Shown here: in pieces, positions 1-8,181 of the stretch
How positions within the stretch are numbered: the first letter of the stretch is position 1
How the letters are laid out: each line of letters starts with the position of its first letter
DNA from: DATAFO01 sp046728015
GTDB taxonomy: Bacteria; Actinomycetota; Thermoleophilia; Solirubrobacterales; 70-9
Assembly: GCA_046728015.1 (NCBI GenBank)
Contig: JBKPDQ010000042.1
Span: 1 to 31,919 of the forward strand
Direction of reading: 5' to 3'
DNA: 31,919 bases
Notes under the pieces: generated by a model
What the model was told of the DNA's origin: nothing
Seen by the model: the letters and a program-made list of their open reading frames with translations, nothing else
The model's database searches: none
Position numbers and translations under genes: made by a program

Positions 1-753
1 CAGCCCCCAGAGGGTCACGATCGGGACCATCGAGTTGCGGAGGACATGCTTGATCATCACCCGGCGCTCCGAGAGCCCCTTGGCCCGCGCCGTGCGCACG
101 TAGTCCTCGTTCATCGTGTCGAGGATGTTGCCGCGCAGCACCCGCGAATAGACCCCGATGAACAGGATCGCGAGCGCTGTCCAGGGCAGGATCAAGTGAT
201 GGAGCCACTCGAAAGGGCTTTCGGTGAACTCGACGTAGCCGCCGTTGGGGAACAGCTCGAAGCCGAGCTTGTTCGATAACTCGAAGCCCAGGTACTGGTT
301 CATCATCGCCCCGATCCAGAACACCGGCATCGAGATCCCGATCAGCGCGAGCACGGTCAGAAATCGGTCCGAGAACTGGCCGGCACGCATCGCGCTGTAG
401 AGCCCGAGCCCGATACCGAACGCCATCCAGATGATCGCCGCCCCGATCGCCAGGGAGAAGGTGCGTGGGATCCCCTTCTTGATCTCCTCGGTGACGTTCA
501 GCTGCGTGAAGTAGCTGACCATGTCGCCCGTGAACAGCTTCTCCATCGTGGTTATGTACTGCACGTAGACCGGCTCGTCGAATCCCCATTCCTCGCGGAT
601 CGCCTCGATCTGGGTCTCGGTCGGCTGCCGGCCGGCCATGCGCACCGCCGGGTCGCCGTTCGGGATCACGTTGAAGATCAGGAAGACGAGCACCGAGACG
701 GCGAACATGACCAGCACCATCGAGGCCAGGCGTCTGGCGATGAACCGACCCAT
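1..753 (-). CDS. ABC transporter permease, DppB/OppB type (3' end outside window)
   Basis: Inner-membrane permease of a dipeptide/oligopeptide-type ABC importer. The visible 251 residues start MGRFIARRL, with a first membrane segment directly after the positive N-terminus, then the periplasmic loop usual for DppB proteins (NVIPNGDPAVRMAG, EEWGFDEPVYVQY), more membrane segments, and near the window edge the EAA-type loop (YVRTARAKGLSERRVMIKHV) that contacts the ATPase. Families of this type are about 310-340 aa, so roughly 70 residues lie beyond base 1. The ATG at 753 has a strong purine-rich ribosome site (GAGGGGGAGGGA) and begins 17 nt after the stop of the partner permease, so the two are cotranscribed. 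No ATPase gene is seen in the window; it probably follows to the left. The transported substrate cannot be read from the sequence. Confidence 0.93.
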   Translation of the reverse strand, partial: MGRFIARRLASMVLVMFAVSVLVFLIFNVIPNGDPAVRMAGRQPTETQIEAIREEWGFDEPVYVQYITTMEKLFTGDMVSYFTQLNVTEEIKKGIPRTFSLAIGAAIIWMAFGIGLGLYSAMRAGQFSDRFLTVLALIGISMPVFWIGAMMNQYLGFELSNKLGFELFPNGGYVEFTESPFEWLHHLILPWTALAILFIGVYSRVLRGNILDTMNEDYVRTARAKGLSERRVMIKHVLRNSMVPIVTLWGL

Positions 754-770
754 CTAGTCCCTCCCCCTCA

Positions 771-1832
771 TCAGTGCTCGATCCGGACCTTTGCCTTGGG
801 GTCAAGGGCGTCGCGGACCCCGTCGCCGAAGACGTTCAGGGCCAGCACGGTGAGCACGACCATAATTCCGGGGACGATCGCCATCGCCGGCGCGGTCACG
901 ATCCGCTCAACGCCCTCGTCGATCATCGTCCCCCACGATGGGTTCGGCGGCTGGACGCCCGCGCCGAGGAACGAAAGCGCCGCCTCGAGCAGGATCGCGT
1001 TCGCGACCAGCAGCGGGAAGAAGACCAGGAGGGTCGACGAGATGTTCGGCAGGATCTCGCTGAACATGATTCGCCACGGGCCCATGCCCTGCGCGCGCGC
1101 CGCCTCGACGAACTCCTTCTCGCGCAGGGACAGCACCTGTCCACGGATAGGTCGCGCCAAGTACGGCACGTAGATGATGGCGATGATGAAGATCGGGATC
1201 GCGAGACTGTTCCCCTCCAGTGTCAGCGGCCCGATCTGTAAGCCGCCGGTGGCAAGCGCGGTGCCCAGAGCGATCCCCAACAGGATCACCGGGAACGCCC
1301 ACAGGATGTCCATGAAGCGCGAGATCACGCTGTCGATCCAGCCGCGTCTGTAGCCGGCTAACAGGCCGAGGATCACGGCCAGGATCGTCGTGCCGATCGC
1401 GGCGGTGACCCCGATCAGCAGCGAGTTGCGCCCGCCGTACAGCAGGCGAACCATCTGATCGCGCCCGTTGCCGTCGGCGCCGAGGAAGAACTCTCCCTGC
1501 CAGGTCGGGCCGATCGGCACCCCGTCGAACCCGACGACGTTCTTGGTCTCGCCGTCGACCACGATCGTGTCGGAGAGGTGGTTGTCGTCGGGGCCCGTGT
1601 GGGCGACGTGCTTGGCCCAGAGCGGAGCAGCCAGGCAGATGCCCACGAGGAGGATGAAGAGGCCGCCGAAGATCAGCGAGGTCTTGTCACGCCGCAGCCG
1701 CCGCGCCGCCAGGTGCCACGGGCTCACCCCGGCCAACCCGGCCTGGCGCTCCTCTTCCGTGAGCTCCTGCGGAATCCCGAGGGACAGCTCAGTCCCGGGC
1801 TCCGCCGCAACCGTTGCCTCTTCCCTAGGCAC
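771..1832 (-). CDS. ABC transporter permease, DppC/OppC type
   Basis: Second permease of the peptide-type importer, 353 aa. It has a long hydrophilic N-terminus (residues 1-50), a first membrane segment at about 53-70, a periplasmic loop with the DppC-like FFLGADGNGRDQMVRLLYGGRNSL signature (here about 115-137), and the cytoplasmic EAA loop at about 243-263 (EAARAQGMGPWRIMFSEILPN region), followed by two further membrane segments. It is somewhat longer than typical DppC (about 300 aa) because of the N-terminal extension. The start is GTG at 1832. It lies between the substrate-binding protein gene and the DppB-type permease, all leftward, so it is part of one operon. A strong hairpin separates it from the upstream binding-protein gene and may reduce its expression relative to that gene. 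Confidence 0.93.
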   Translation of the reverse strand: MPREEATVAAEPGTELSLGIPQELTEEERQAGLAGVSPWHLAARRLRRDKTSLIFGGLFILLVGICLAAPLWAKHVAHTGPDDNHLSDTIVVDGETKNVVGFDGVPIGPTWQGEFFLGADGNGRDQMVRLLYGGRNSLLIGVTAAIGTTILAVILGLLAGYRRGWIDSVISRFMDILWAFPVILLGIALGTALATGGLQIGPLTLEGNSLAIPIFIIAIIYVPYLARPIRGQVLSLREKEFVEAARAQGMGPWRIMFSEILPNISSTLLVFFPLLVANAILLEAALSFLGAGVQPPNPSWGTMIDEGVERIVTAPAMAIVPGIMVVLTVLALNVFGDGVRDALDPKAKVRIEH

Positions 1833-1871
1833 CGCGGACCATTATTGCTCGCCAGCCGCTCTCGTCAACCT

Positions 1872-1898
1872 GAGGGGGGCGCCGGTGGCGCCCCCCTC
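1872..1898 (-). terminator. Perfect 12-bp GC hairpin between binding-protein and permease genes
   Basis: GAGGGGGGCGCC and GGCGCCCCCCTC form perfect 12-bp arms around a 3-nt loop (GGT). It lies 39 nt past the stop of the binding-protein gene and 40 nt before the permease start. There is no T-run, so it is either a partial terminator or an mRNA-stabilising intercistronic stem, as known for binding-protein-dependent transport operons in which the first gene must be made in excess. Confidence 0.7.
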
Positions 1899-1936
1899 TC
1901 AATCGATCTCTTCGCCCAATTCCTTCGGGTCGCCTA

Positions 1937-3643
1937 CTACTCGCCTTCCTTCAGGCTCCAGGTGGAGTAGTCGTCGAAGTACACCGCGTGGAAGACGGCG
2001 CTCTCGAAGTCCATCCGCTCCGAGAAGAACGTCGCCAGCTTCCGGTGCCCGTACGGGGCGATGTACGACTGCGGCGGCGAGATCAGGTACTCGTCGAGCG
2101 CAGCCCAGTCCTCGGCCACCGCCTGCGTGTCCGTCTCCAGGGACAGCCGGTCGATCTCGTCGTTGATCTGCTTGTCATCGACGTTGCCGAAGTTCTGGTT
2201 GTTCGTCGGCTGGATCGAATCCCCGTCAACCAGGAAATAGAAGTTGAGCGGGTGCGGGAAATCCGCGAACCAGTTGGAGAACCCGGTCTGGGCATGGGTC
2301 TTCTCGTTGCCGATCGTCTGGAAGTAGACGCCGCCGTCGAGAATCTTGACTTCCGCGTCCAGGCCGATCTCGTTCAGCATGTCCGCGTACGCCTGACCGA
2401 CCTTGTCGCTCGGGTCGTCGTTGTTCGAGTACACCGTGACCGGCTCGCCCTCGGCACCGGCCTCCTGGATCAGAGACTGGGCCTTCTCGATGTCGGGCGG
2501 CTGGCTCGGATCGCCGTACGGGCAGCCGGTCGTGTCGAACTCCTCGTCGTAACCCGGGAAGCCCGGTGGCAGGAACGTGCAGCCGGGGGCCAGCTCGCCT
2601 GCGAACAGGCGCGCCAGGGCCGGCTTGTCGATGCCGTAGTTGACCGCCTCACGAACCTTCGGGTCGTCGAACGGAGCTTCCCGAACGTTCATGAAGAAGT
2701 AGTACGTGGAGCTCGTCGTGTGCTCCTCGTACCGGTCTGAGGCCTGCTCGAGCACGGTCGGCTTCAGGTCCGCCGGCGGCGGGTCCTGCATCCGGTCGAG
2801 CTCGTTGTCGAGCACGTCCTGTGCCTGCTTGGCGGCGTCCTTGATGATCACCGTGGTGATCTTGTCGATGTTGCCCGTGGGGATGTCCGGGATGTCGAGC
2901 GCCTCGAACTCGGGGTTCTTCTCCATCACGAACTCGCGGTTCGGCACTGACTCGGTGATCATGTAGGCCCCGACGCCGGGCGGCGGGTCCTCGGTCAGGT
3001 TCTTGAACGGCGTGTCGCCCGGAACCAGAGCCCCGAACCACATCGCGAGCACGTTGGAGAACGACGAGTCGGCCTCGGTGAGCTGAATCGTGATCTCGCC
3101 CGTCTCGTCATTGGTCTCGATACCGGAGATGTCGCCCTCCGGATCGCCCTTCTCCAGGTACTCCGGCGCGCCCTCGATGATCTCGAAGAAGGCGGAACCG
3201 CCGGACTCGAGGTTGAGCACGCGCTTGATCGTGTGCTCGAAGTCGCTCGCCACGACATCGCTGCCGTCCGAGTACTTGAGTCCGTCACGCAGGGTCAGCG
3301 TGTAGGTCATGCCGTCCTCGGAGATCTGCGGCAGGTCCTCTGCCAGGCCCGGGATCAGCTCGGCGCCCTCCGGCCCCTCGACGTGCCGGTAGGTGAGCAG
3401 CGGCGTGTACACCAGCCACAGGGGCTCGATGCCGTTGACCGTGTAGCTCAGCGCCGGGTCGAGGTAGTCGGGCTGGGAGGTCTGCGAGATCGTGATCTCG
3501 CCTCCCGCCGCCGCTTCGCCTCCACCGTCGTCGTCATCGTCGCCACAGGCGACCAGCGTCCCGGCCGAAAGGACCAGGACCAACGCACCGAGCAACGCGA
3601 ACAGCTTGCCGCGAACTCGATACGAGAACGGGTTGCGTTCCAC
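1937..3643 (-). CDS. ABC transporter substrate-binding lipoprotein, SBP_bac_5 (DppA/OppA) family
   Basis: Extracellular solute-binding lipoprotein of the importer, 568 aa from the chosen start. It has a positively charged N-terminus, a hydrophobic stretch at about 14-32 and a lipobox ending LVAC (Cys33), followed by an acidic/glycine linker (GDDDDD). The mature part has family-5 features: SQPDYLDPALSY near its start, YTLTLRDGLKYSDGSDVVASDF, a region of the type FNNVREAPFDDPKVREAVNYGID, and a C-terminal QSYIAPYG segment. A longer reading from TTG at 3685 exists, but GTG at 3643 is preceded by GGGGAGGTGAG with a 7-nt spacer, a near-perfect anti-16S match, and gives a normal signal peptide, so I prefer it. 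First gene of the leftward operon. Peptides, nickel or other cations and sugars are all known ligands in this family; the ligand here is unknown. Confidence 0.93.
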   Translation of the reverse strand: MERNPFSYRVRGKLFALLGALVLVLSAGTLVACGDDDDDGGGEAAAGGEITISQTSQPDYLDPALSYTVNGIEPLWLVYTPLLTYRHVEGPEGAELIPGLAEDLPQISEDGMTYTLTLRDGLKYSDGSDVVASDFEHTIKRVLNLESGGSAFFEIIEGAPEYLEKGDPEGDISGIETNDETGEITIQLTEADSSFSNVLAMWFGALVPGDTPFKNLTEDPPPGVGAYMITESVPNREFVMEKNPEFEALDIPDIPTGNIDKITTVIIKDAAKQAQDVLDNELDRMQDPPPADLKPTVLEQASDRYEEHTTSSTYYFFMNVREAPFDDPKVREAVNYGIDKPALARLFAGELAPGCTFLPPGFPGYDEEFDTTGCPYGDPSQPPDIEKAQSLIQEAGAEGEPVTVYSNNDDPSDKVGQAYADMLNEIGLDAEVKILDGGVYFQTIGNEKTHAQTGFSNWFADFPHPLNFYFLVDGDSIQPTNNQNFGNVDDKQINDEIDRLSLETDTQAVAEDWAALDEYLISPPQSYIAPYGHRKLATFFSERMDFESAVFHAVYFDDYSTWSLKEGE

Positions 3644-3659
3644 TATCTCTCTCACCTCC

Positions 3660-3674
3660 CCGGTCTGAGACCGG
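3660..3674. promoter_or_regulatory. 15-bp palindrome in the leader of the importer operon
   Basis: CCGGTCT-G-AGACCGG is a perfect 7-bp inverted repeat with a one-base centre, directly abutting the ribosome site of the binding-protein gene. It could be an operator or a short leader hairpin controlling access to the ribosome site. No cognate regulator is evident nearby. Confidence 0.5.
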
Positions 3675-3759
3675 TTCTGCCCCAAACAAATTGCGGGCAG
3701 GACAAAATCACATTTCCCAGGGGCGGGTCAGGTGCCGATCTTGAAGGTGAAGGCATTTG

Positions 3760-3777
3760 TTCAACGCAGGCGTTGAA
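3760..3777. promoter_or_regulatory. 18-bp palindrome TTCAACG-N4-CGTTGAA
   Basis: A perfect 7-bp inverted repeat with a 4-bp centre lies 117 bp upstream of the importer start and 55 bp downstream of the short-chain dehydrogenase stop. Size and symmetry fit a TetR- or GntR-like operator for the importer; the alternative is a weak terminator stem for the dehydrogenase, but there is no T-run. Confidence 0.45.
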
Positions 3778-3831
3778 TCGTTCCGCGTTTTGGTCGGCGC
3801 GCCGAGATTGGTTGCGCGATCCGGCGAACGC

Positions 3832-4716
3832 TTACCGGTCTCTTACCTTCGTGGGGCCCGGTCGGTCGAACTGCGCTGCCATCACCGCGTCCCAGGCTCG
3901 GTCCGGCAACAGCCGCCGCTGGGCCAGCGCGAGGCGCGCCAACGCGGTGACCCTGTAGCGCGTCCGCGGGCGGCGGGCGCTCAACGCCCTTGAGATCGTC
4001 TTCGCGACCGTCTCGGGACCGCCCGCCAGGAATCGCATCGGCCCCTCGTAGATGCCGGCGGTGGCGGAGCCGACCGCTGCGTTGAAGCTCGCGTACGGGT
4101 CTGCCTCGGTGTCCGATGGCGTCACCGTCGCGTCCGCGATCGAGCCGGCGGCCACCTCGCCGAAGCGGGTGGTGATCAGGCCCGGCTCGATCACGACGAC
4201 GTCGACTCCGAAGCCGCTCACCTCCCAGCGCAGCGCGTCCGACAGTGCCTCGACCGCGTGCTTTGTGCCGTGGTAGGCGCCCCCGCCCGGGAACGTCAGC
4301 TTGCCTCCCATCGAGCTGACGTTGACGATGCGCCCCCAGCCCTGACGTCGCATGCCGGGGAGGACGAGCTGGCACATCCGCACCACGCCGAACACGTTCG
4401 TCTCGAACTGCGCGCGCAGCCGCTCCATCGGCAGGGTCTCGAGCGCGCCGGACTGGCTGTAGCCGGCGTTGTTGACCAGACAGCCGACGGCCCCCTCCGC
4501 CTCGACCACCGAGTCGACTGCGGTCCGCATCGAGCTCTCGTCGGTGACGTCGAGCCCCAGGGTCTTGCAGCCGGCTGCAGCGAGATCGGCGATCGAGTCG
4601 GGGCGCCGGGCGGTCGCGTAAACCGTCCAACCGCGGTCGGCAAGGCGCTCGGCGGTTGCGTGGCCGATCCCCGAAGAGCATCCGGTGATCAGCACGGCCT
4701 TGGATGGCTCGCTCAC
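3832..4716 (-). CDS. Short-chain dehydrogenase/reductase (classical SDR)
   Basis: NAD(P)-dependent oxidoreductase of the classical SDR family, 294 aa. The nucleotide-binding motif TGCSSGIG is at 11-18, NNAG at 82-85, the catalytic Ser in the VNVSS segment near 134, the YHGTK form of YxxxK at Tyr148/Lys152, and the PG after the active site at 178-179. An Arg pair at 37-38 after the second strand suggests NADP(H) preference. The C-terminal 90 residues form a less conserved substrate-binding and helical tail, which is longer than in minimal 250-aa SDRs and like that of SDRs acting on lipids or retinoid/steroid-like substrates. It is transcribed divergently from the zinc alcohol dehydrogenase at 4795, leaving a 78-bp shared promoter region. 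The substrate cannot be assigned. Confidence 0.9.
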   Translation of the reverse strand: MSEPSKAVLITGCSSGIGHATAERLADRGWTVYATARRPDSIADLAAAGCKTLGLDVTDESSMRTAVDSVVEAEGAVGCLVNNAGYSQSGALETLPMERLRAQFETNVFGVVRMCQLVLPGMRRQGWGRIVNVSSMGGKLTFPGGGAYHGTKHAVEALSDALRWEVSGFGVDVVVIEPGLITTRFGEVAAGSIADATVTPSDTEADPYASFNAAVGSATAGIYEGPMRFLAGGPETVAKTISRALSARRPRTRYRVTALARLALAQRRLLPDRAWDAVMAAQFDRPGPTKVRDR

Positions 4717-4794
4717 GTTCTCTCGTCTCCTCGCGGCGAGCCCAGCCTATCCCCAGCGCCATAGAGTGCGGCGGGAGTCCAGTGAGGGGCATTC

Positions 4795-5856
4795 ATGCCC
4801 CGAAAGGAGCGTGTGACTGATGTGAAGGCCGTGACCTTCCAGGCGCCGGGCGAGGTACGGGTCGACGAGGTGCCCGACCCCGAGCTCACCGCGCCCGACG
4901 AGGCGATCGTTCGGATCGAGGCAACCGGGGTCTGCGGCTCGGACCTCCACATCTACCACGGGCGGGTGGCGATCGAGCCTGGGTTCGTGATCGGCCACGA
5001 GTACGTGGGAACGGTCGTCGCGGTCGGCGATGCCGTGGAGGGCGTCTCCGAGGGCGACCGCGTCCTCGGGACCTACTGCACGGCCTGCGGCGAGTGCTTC
5101 TTCTGCCGCCGTGCCGACTTCCACAAGTGCGACCGGGGCCGGGTCTTCGGGCACGGTGAGGTCCTCGGCTCGCTCCAGGGCGCCCAGGCCGAGTTGTTGC
5201 TGGTCCCGAATGCCGACCTGACTCTGCGCCAGGTGCCGCAGGGCATGTCCGACGACGTCGCGCTCTTTGCGGGCGACGTGATGGGCACCGGTTACCACGC
5301 CGTCGTCGAGACGAGCATCGAGCCGGGCTCGAGCGTGGCCGTCCTCGGACTCGGGCCGGTCGGCCTGTGCGCCGTGCAGGCCGCGTTCGCGGAGGGCGCC
5401 GCGCAGGTGATCGCGATCGACACCGTGGGCGAGCGGCTGGGGATGGCGGAGTCGTTCGGGGCTTCGGCGGTCCACCTCACCGAGCAGGATCCGCGGGCGG
5501 CGGTCAAGGAGGCAACCGGCGGGCGCGGGGTGGACGCGACGATCGACGCGGTCGGCCATCCGGACGCGCTGGACCTCGCGTGCCGCCTGACCCGCAAGGC
5601 GGGAACCGTCTCGGCCACCGGCGTCTACGCCGAGCGCGTCGAGCTGCACATGGGGGTGGTCTGGATCAAGGCCTTGACGCTGAAGACCGGGCACGCGAAC
5701 GTGATCAAGCATCTGGACCCGGTGCTCGAGCGCCTCGGCTCGGGGGCGCTCGATCCCAGCCCGCTCGTCACCCATCACATGAGCCTCGACGAGGCGCCCG
5801 AGGCCTACGAGACCTACGACCGTCGCGAGGCGCTGAAGATCGTCCTTCGACCCTGA
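4795..5856 (+). CDS. Zinc-dependent alcohol dehydrogenase (MDR family)
   Basis: Medium-chain dehydrogenase with catalytic and structural zinc, 353 aa. The catalytic-zinc ligands are Cys47 (GVCGSDLH), His68 and Glu69 (GHEYVG); structural-zinc cysteines cluster at 95, 98, 101, 104 and 112. The Rossmann motif GLGPVG is at 185-190. The sequence resembles the glutathione-independent formaldehyde dehydrogenase/threonine dehydrogenase-like branch; the substrate is uncertain. Start choice is open: ATG 4795 has GAGGGG upstream, but an AAAGGAG lies inside at 4803-4809 and points to GTG 4822 (beginning VKAVTFQAPGEV), a common N-terminus in this family. The real protein may therefore be 344 aa. It is divergent to the SDR gene and ends 4 nt from the end of the convergent small gene at 5861. 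Confidence 0.92.
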   Translation: MPRKERVTDVKAVTFQAPGEVRVDEVPDPELTAPDEAIVRIEATGVCGSDLHIYHGRVAIEPGFVIGHEYVGTVVAVGDAVEGVSEGDRVLGTYCTACGECFFCRRADFHKCDRGRVFGHGEVLGSLQGAQAELLLVPNADLTLRQVPQGMSDDVALFAGDVMGTGYHAVVETSIEPGSSVAVLGLGPVGLCAVQAAFAEGAAQVIAIDTVGERLGMAESFGASAVHLTEQDPRAAVKEATGGRGVDATIDAVGHPDALDLACRLTRKAGTVSATGVYAERVELHMGVVWIKALTLKTGHANVIKHLDPVLERLGSGALDPSPLVTHHMSLDEAPEAYETYDRREALKIVLRP

Positions 5857-5860
5857 CCGA

Positions 5861-6118
5861 TCAGCGGGCGCCCCCGCCCTCGCCGTGCGGATACGCGAGG
5901 AGGACGTGCGTACGGGCGACGGCGATGAAGGTCCGCTGCTCGCTCCCGGCGCCGTTCAGCGAATGGATCTCGGCGTTGACGAGCGGGATGAAGTCGAGGT
6001 CGCCGCGATTGAGGAAGTCCGAGAGACGGCTGCGGTAGCCCTCCCGAGGCAGCGTCAGGTCGCCGACGATCCGGTGGCGGTCCGTTTCAAGAACCACTCT
6101 CTCGATACGCGTCTCCAT
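5861..6118 (-). CDS. Small conserved protein, DUF6812-like
   Basis: 85-residue protein starting METRIERVVLETDRHRIVG. The pattern G-x-L-x-L-P-x-EGYRSRLSDFLN, then FIPLVNAEI and a final AVARTHVLLAYP strand, suggests a small beta-rich fold. I recall the RLSDxLN/FIxLxxAxI combination from a family labelled DUF6812, but could not check this. Function is unknown. An in-frame GTG at 6148 would add ten residues; ATG 6118 fits the conserved start better. It is divergent from the gene at 6199 and convergent with the alcohol dehydrogenase. Confidence 0.65.
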   Translation of the reverse strand: METRIERVVLETDRHRIVGDLTLPREGYRSRLSDFLNRGDLDFIPLVNAEIHSLNGAGSEQRTFIAVARTHVLLAYPHGEGGGAR

Positions 6119-6198
6119 GCGGGCAAAGTATCGGCACTCGCCAGGCACGACCTTAGACTGGCGTTTCGCGGCCCCTCCTGTGAGGTAGCTGATCCCAC

Positions 6199-6687
6199 AT
6201 GCCCGCCCCGAAGCTGCTCGCCGTCTATCTGCAGGACCATCACGCCGGCGCCGTGACAGGTCTGAATCTGGCCCGGCGAATCGCCGGCCAGAACGAGGGC
6301 ACGCCCTACGGCGAGGAGCTGGCGCGGATCGCCGGCGAGATCGAGCGGGACCAGCGGACGCTCGAGGAGCTGATGGCCAAGCTCGACGTCGGCACCGATC
6401 GCATCAAGGACACGGTCGCCTGGGGCGGCGAGAAGCTCGGCCGGCTGAAGCCGAACGCGCGCTGGTTCTCCTACTCGCCGCTGAGCCGTCTGATCGAGCT
6501 CGAAGGCCTGGTGCTCGGCGTGACGGGCAAGCTCGGGCTGTGGCGGGCGCTGCAGCGGGTCGCGCCCGAGATCGACGGACTCGACGGCTTCGACTTCGCC
6601 GCCCTGGCGGCCCGGGCCGATGACCAGCGTGCCCGGCTCGAGGACCTGCGCCTGAGCGCCGCGGCCGAGGCGCTGCCGCAGGACTGA
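6199..6687 (+). CDS. Hypothetical all-helical protein, ferritin-like size
   Basis: 162 aa, not assigned to a named family. It begins with MPAPKLLAVYLQDHHAGAVTGLNLARRIAGQN, then a charged helix (EELARIAGEIERDQRTLEELMAKLDV), a middle stretch with LKPNARWFSYSPLSRLIELEGLVLGVTGKLGLW, and a terminal helix rich in Ala/Arg. Acidic residues and His in the first two helices (DHH, E-x-x-R) and the length suggest a four-helix bundle related to ferritin-like or DUF892-type proteins, but the paired ExxH metal motifs of true ferritin-like diiron proteins are not evident. Convergent with arsM, 13 bp apart. The coding assignment rests on a clean start, no internal anomalies and consistent codon usage. Confidence 0.75.
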   Translation: MPAPKLLAVYLQDHHAGAVTGLNLARRIAGQNEGTPYGEELARIAGEIERDQRTLEELMAKLDVGTDRIKDTVAWGGEKLGRLKPNARWFSYSPLSRLIELEGLVLGVTGKLGLWRALQRVAPEIDGLDGFDFAALAARADDQRARLEDLRLSAAAEALPQD

Positions 6688-6700
6688 GCGGCCGACCCGA

Positions 6701-7486
6701 TCAGCGCTTGCGCGCCCGCACGATCGCCGAGCCGGCCTGCGGATGGACGCGATGGGTCTCGCGGATCTCGACCGCTTCGAAGCCTGCGTCCTCGAGCTCC
6801 GTGCGGAACTCCTCTGCGGTCAGCGCTCCGGCGACGCAACGGGTCCACTCGGCCATGTCTCGCCGTATCGCATCGTCCATGTCCGGGTCGGCGACGATGT
6901 CCGTGACCGCGAAGCGGCCACCCGCTCGCAGGACGCGGGAAGCCTCACGGAACACGCTCGGCTTGTCGGTCGAGAGGTTAATCACGCAGTTGGAGATGAT
7001 CGCGTCCACCGAGCCGTCGGGAAGCGGGACGTTCTCGATCGTCCCCTTGAGGAACTCGACGTTGTCGACTCCCGCTTCGCGCTGGTTTGCGCGCGCGAGC
7101 TCGAGCATCTCGTTGGTCATGTCGACGCCGTAGGCCTTGCCGCTCGGGCCCACCCGGCGGGCCGAGAGCAGCACATCGATGCCGCCGCCGGACCCGAGGT
7201 CGAGAACGGTCTCGCCCTCGTTGAGGTCCGCCACGGCAGTCGGATTTCCGCACCCGAGCGAGGCAAGCTTCGCCGCATCCGGCAGCGCCTCGCGCTCGTC
7301 GAGGGAATACAGCTCCGGCCCGAAGACCTCCGCCTGCTCGGCGCTGAGCGGGCTGGCGCCGCACCCACATGACGAGTCCTCCGGACCGCAGCAGCTGGCC
7401 TGGCCCGACCTGGCTTCCTTCGCGGCCTCGGCGTAGCGCTCGCGCACGGCTGCCTGGATCTCGCTCGTCGTCTCGGTCGTGCTCAT
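6701..7486 (-). CDS. arsM: Arsenite S-adenosylmethionine methyltransferase ArsM
   Basis: Cytoplasmic enzyme that methylates trivalent arsenic using SAM, 261 aa. The SAM-binding motif VLDLGSGGGIDV is at 94-105. Arsenic-binding cysteines expected in ArsM are present: a Cys pair 32/33 in an N-terminal Cys-rich segment (also Cys40 and Cys42), Cys79 in LGCGNP, Cys167 in SNCVINL, and Cys217 in RCVAGAL. It is the third gene of a leftward arsR-methyltransferase-arsM operon; its ATG overlaps the TGA of the preceding methyltransferase by 4 nt, indicating translational coupling. Expression should be induced through ArsR release. No arsenite pump (ArsB/Acr3) accompanies it here, so volatilisation or methylation may be the main detoxification route encoded at this locus. 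Confidence 0.95.
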   Translation of the reverse strand: MSTTETTSEIQAAVRERYAEAAKEARSGQASCCGPEDSSCGCGASPLSAEQAEVFGPELYSLDEREALPDAAKLASLGCGNPTAVADLNEGETVLDLGSGGGIDVLLSARRVGPSGKAYGVDMTNEMLELARANQREAGVDNVEFLKGTIENVPLPDGSVDAIISNCVINLSTDKPSVFREASRVLRAGGRFAVTDIVADPDMDDAIRRDMAEWTRCVAGALTAEEFRTELEDAGFEAVEIRETHRVHPQAGSAIVRARKR

Positions 7487-8181
7487 GACTCCTCCTTGCG
7501 CGCGGTGACGATTTCAGTTGGGAACAACATCTGGGCGAGGTACTCACGCTTGATCTCGATGAAGCCGAGCTCGGCGAGCACCGGGGCAGCGAGGACTCCG
7601 CGGCAGTTGGCCGTGAGCTGAACGCCGCGTGCGTAGGCGGCGTCCCAGAAGCAATGCCGGCGCCGCTCCGCCTTGGTCATGTTCGAGAGCACGAGGCGCC
7701 CGCCTGGGCGGAGCACCCGTTTGAACTCCGTTAGCGCCCGTGGGATGTCCTCGCGAGAGAGGAGATCGAGCATGTAGGAGTTCACAACGACGTCAAAGCT
7801 CTCGTCCTCGAGCGGGAGCTCCAATGCGTTTGCCAGGAGCAGCTCGACCCGCTCCGCGAGCCCCGCTGCATCCAGGCGCGCGCGAGTTCGAGCGAGCATC
7901 CCGTCGGCGAGCTCGACCCCAACGGTGCGGCCGTGGCTGGCCGCGGCGAGCCGGACGAGCTGGGCCCCAGTGCCGGTCGCCACCTCGAGCACATCGTCGT
8001 CGCCACTCAAACCGGTGAGTTCGAGCACGCGCAGTCGCGCGCGGGATTCCGTGGCACGGGCCCAAAGCTCATACACCGGAGCGAGGCGGCTGTACATGCG
8101 GGGAACCCGGTCGGCAGGCGCGTTGACCTCCAGGATGTCCTGACGCCAGGCGCCTGGTGCGGTGTCTAGTCCGACAGCCAC
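7483..8181 (-). CDS. Class I SAM-dependent methyltransferase in the ars operon (UbiE-like)
   Basis: 232 aa, with SAM motif VLEVATGTGAQLVRLA at about 64-79, acidic strand-2 end (VGVELAD), and DVVVNSYMLDLL and LRPGGRLVLSNM as motifs of the UbiE/MenG-like group. It sits between arsR and arsM: its GTG start at 8181 overlaps the end of arsR by 16 nt, and its stop overlaps the arsM start in ATGA. This tight coupling suggests a role in arsenic metabolism. It lacks the conserved ArsM cysteines; only Cys in HCFWD and TANCRGV are seen in the C-terminal half. Its substrate could be a methylated arsenical, a thiol or a lipid. The GTG has no good ribosome site, consistent with reinitiation. Confidence 0.88.
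   Translation of the reverse strand: MAVGLDTAPGAWRQDILEVNAPADRVPRMYSRLAPVYELWARATESRARLRVLELTGLSGDDDVLEVATGTGAQLVRLAAASHGRTVGVELADGMLARTRARLDAAGLAERVELLLANALELPLEDESFDVVVNSYMLDLLSREDIPRALTEFKRVLRPGGRLVLSNMTKAERRRHCFWDAAYARGVQLTANCRGVLAAPVLAELGFIEIKREYLAQMLFPTEIVTARKEES

Noticed and set aside
4795..5778. Long minus-strand open frame across the alcohol dehydrogenase gene
   Set aside because: Shadow frame caused by high GC third positions; Arg/His/Asp-rich with no motif, while the plus strand encodes a complete zinc dehydrogenase.
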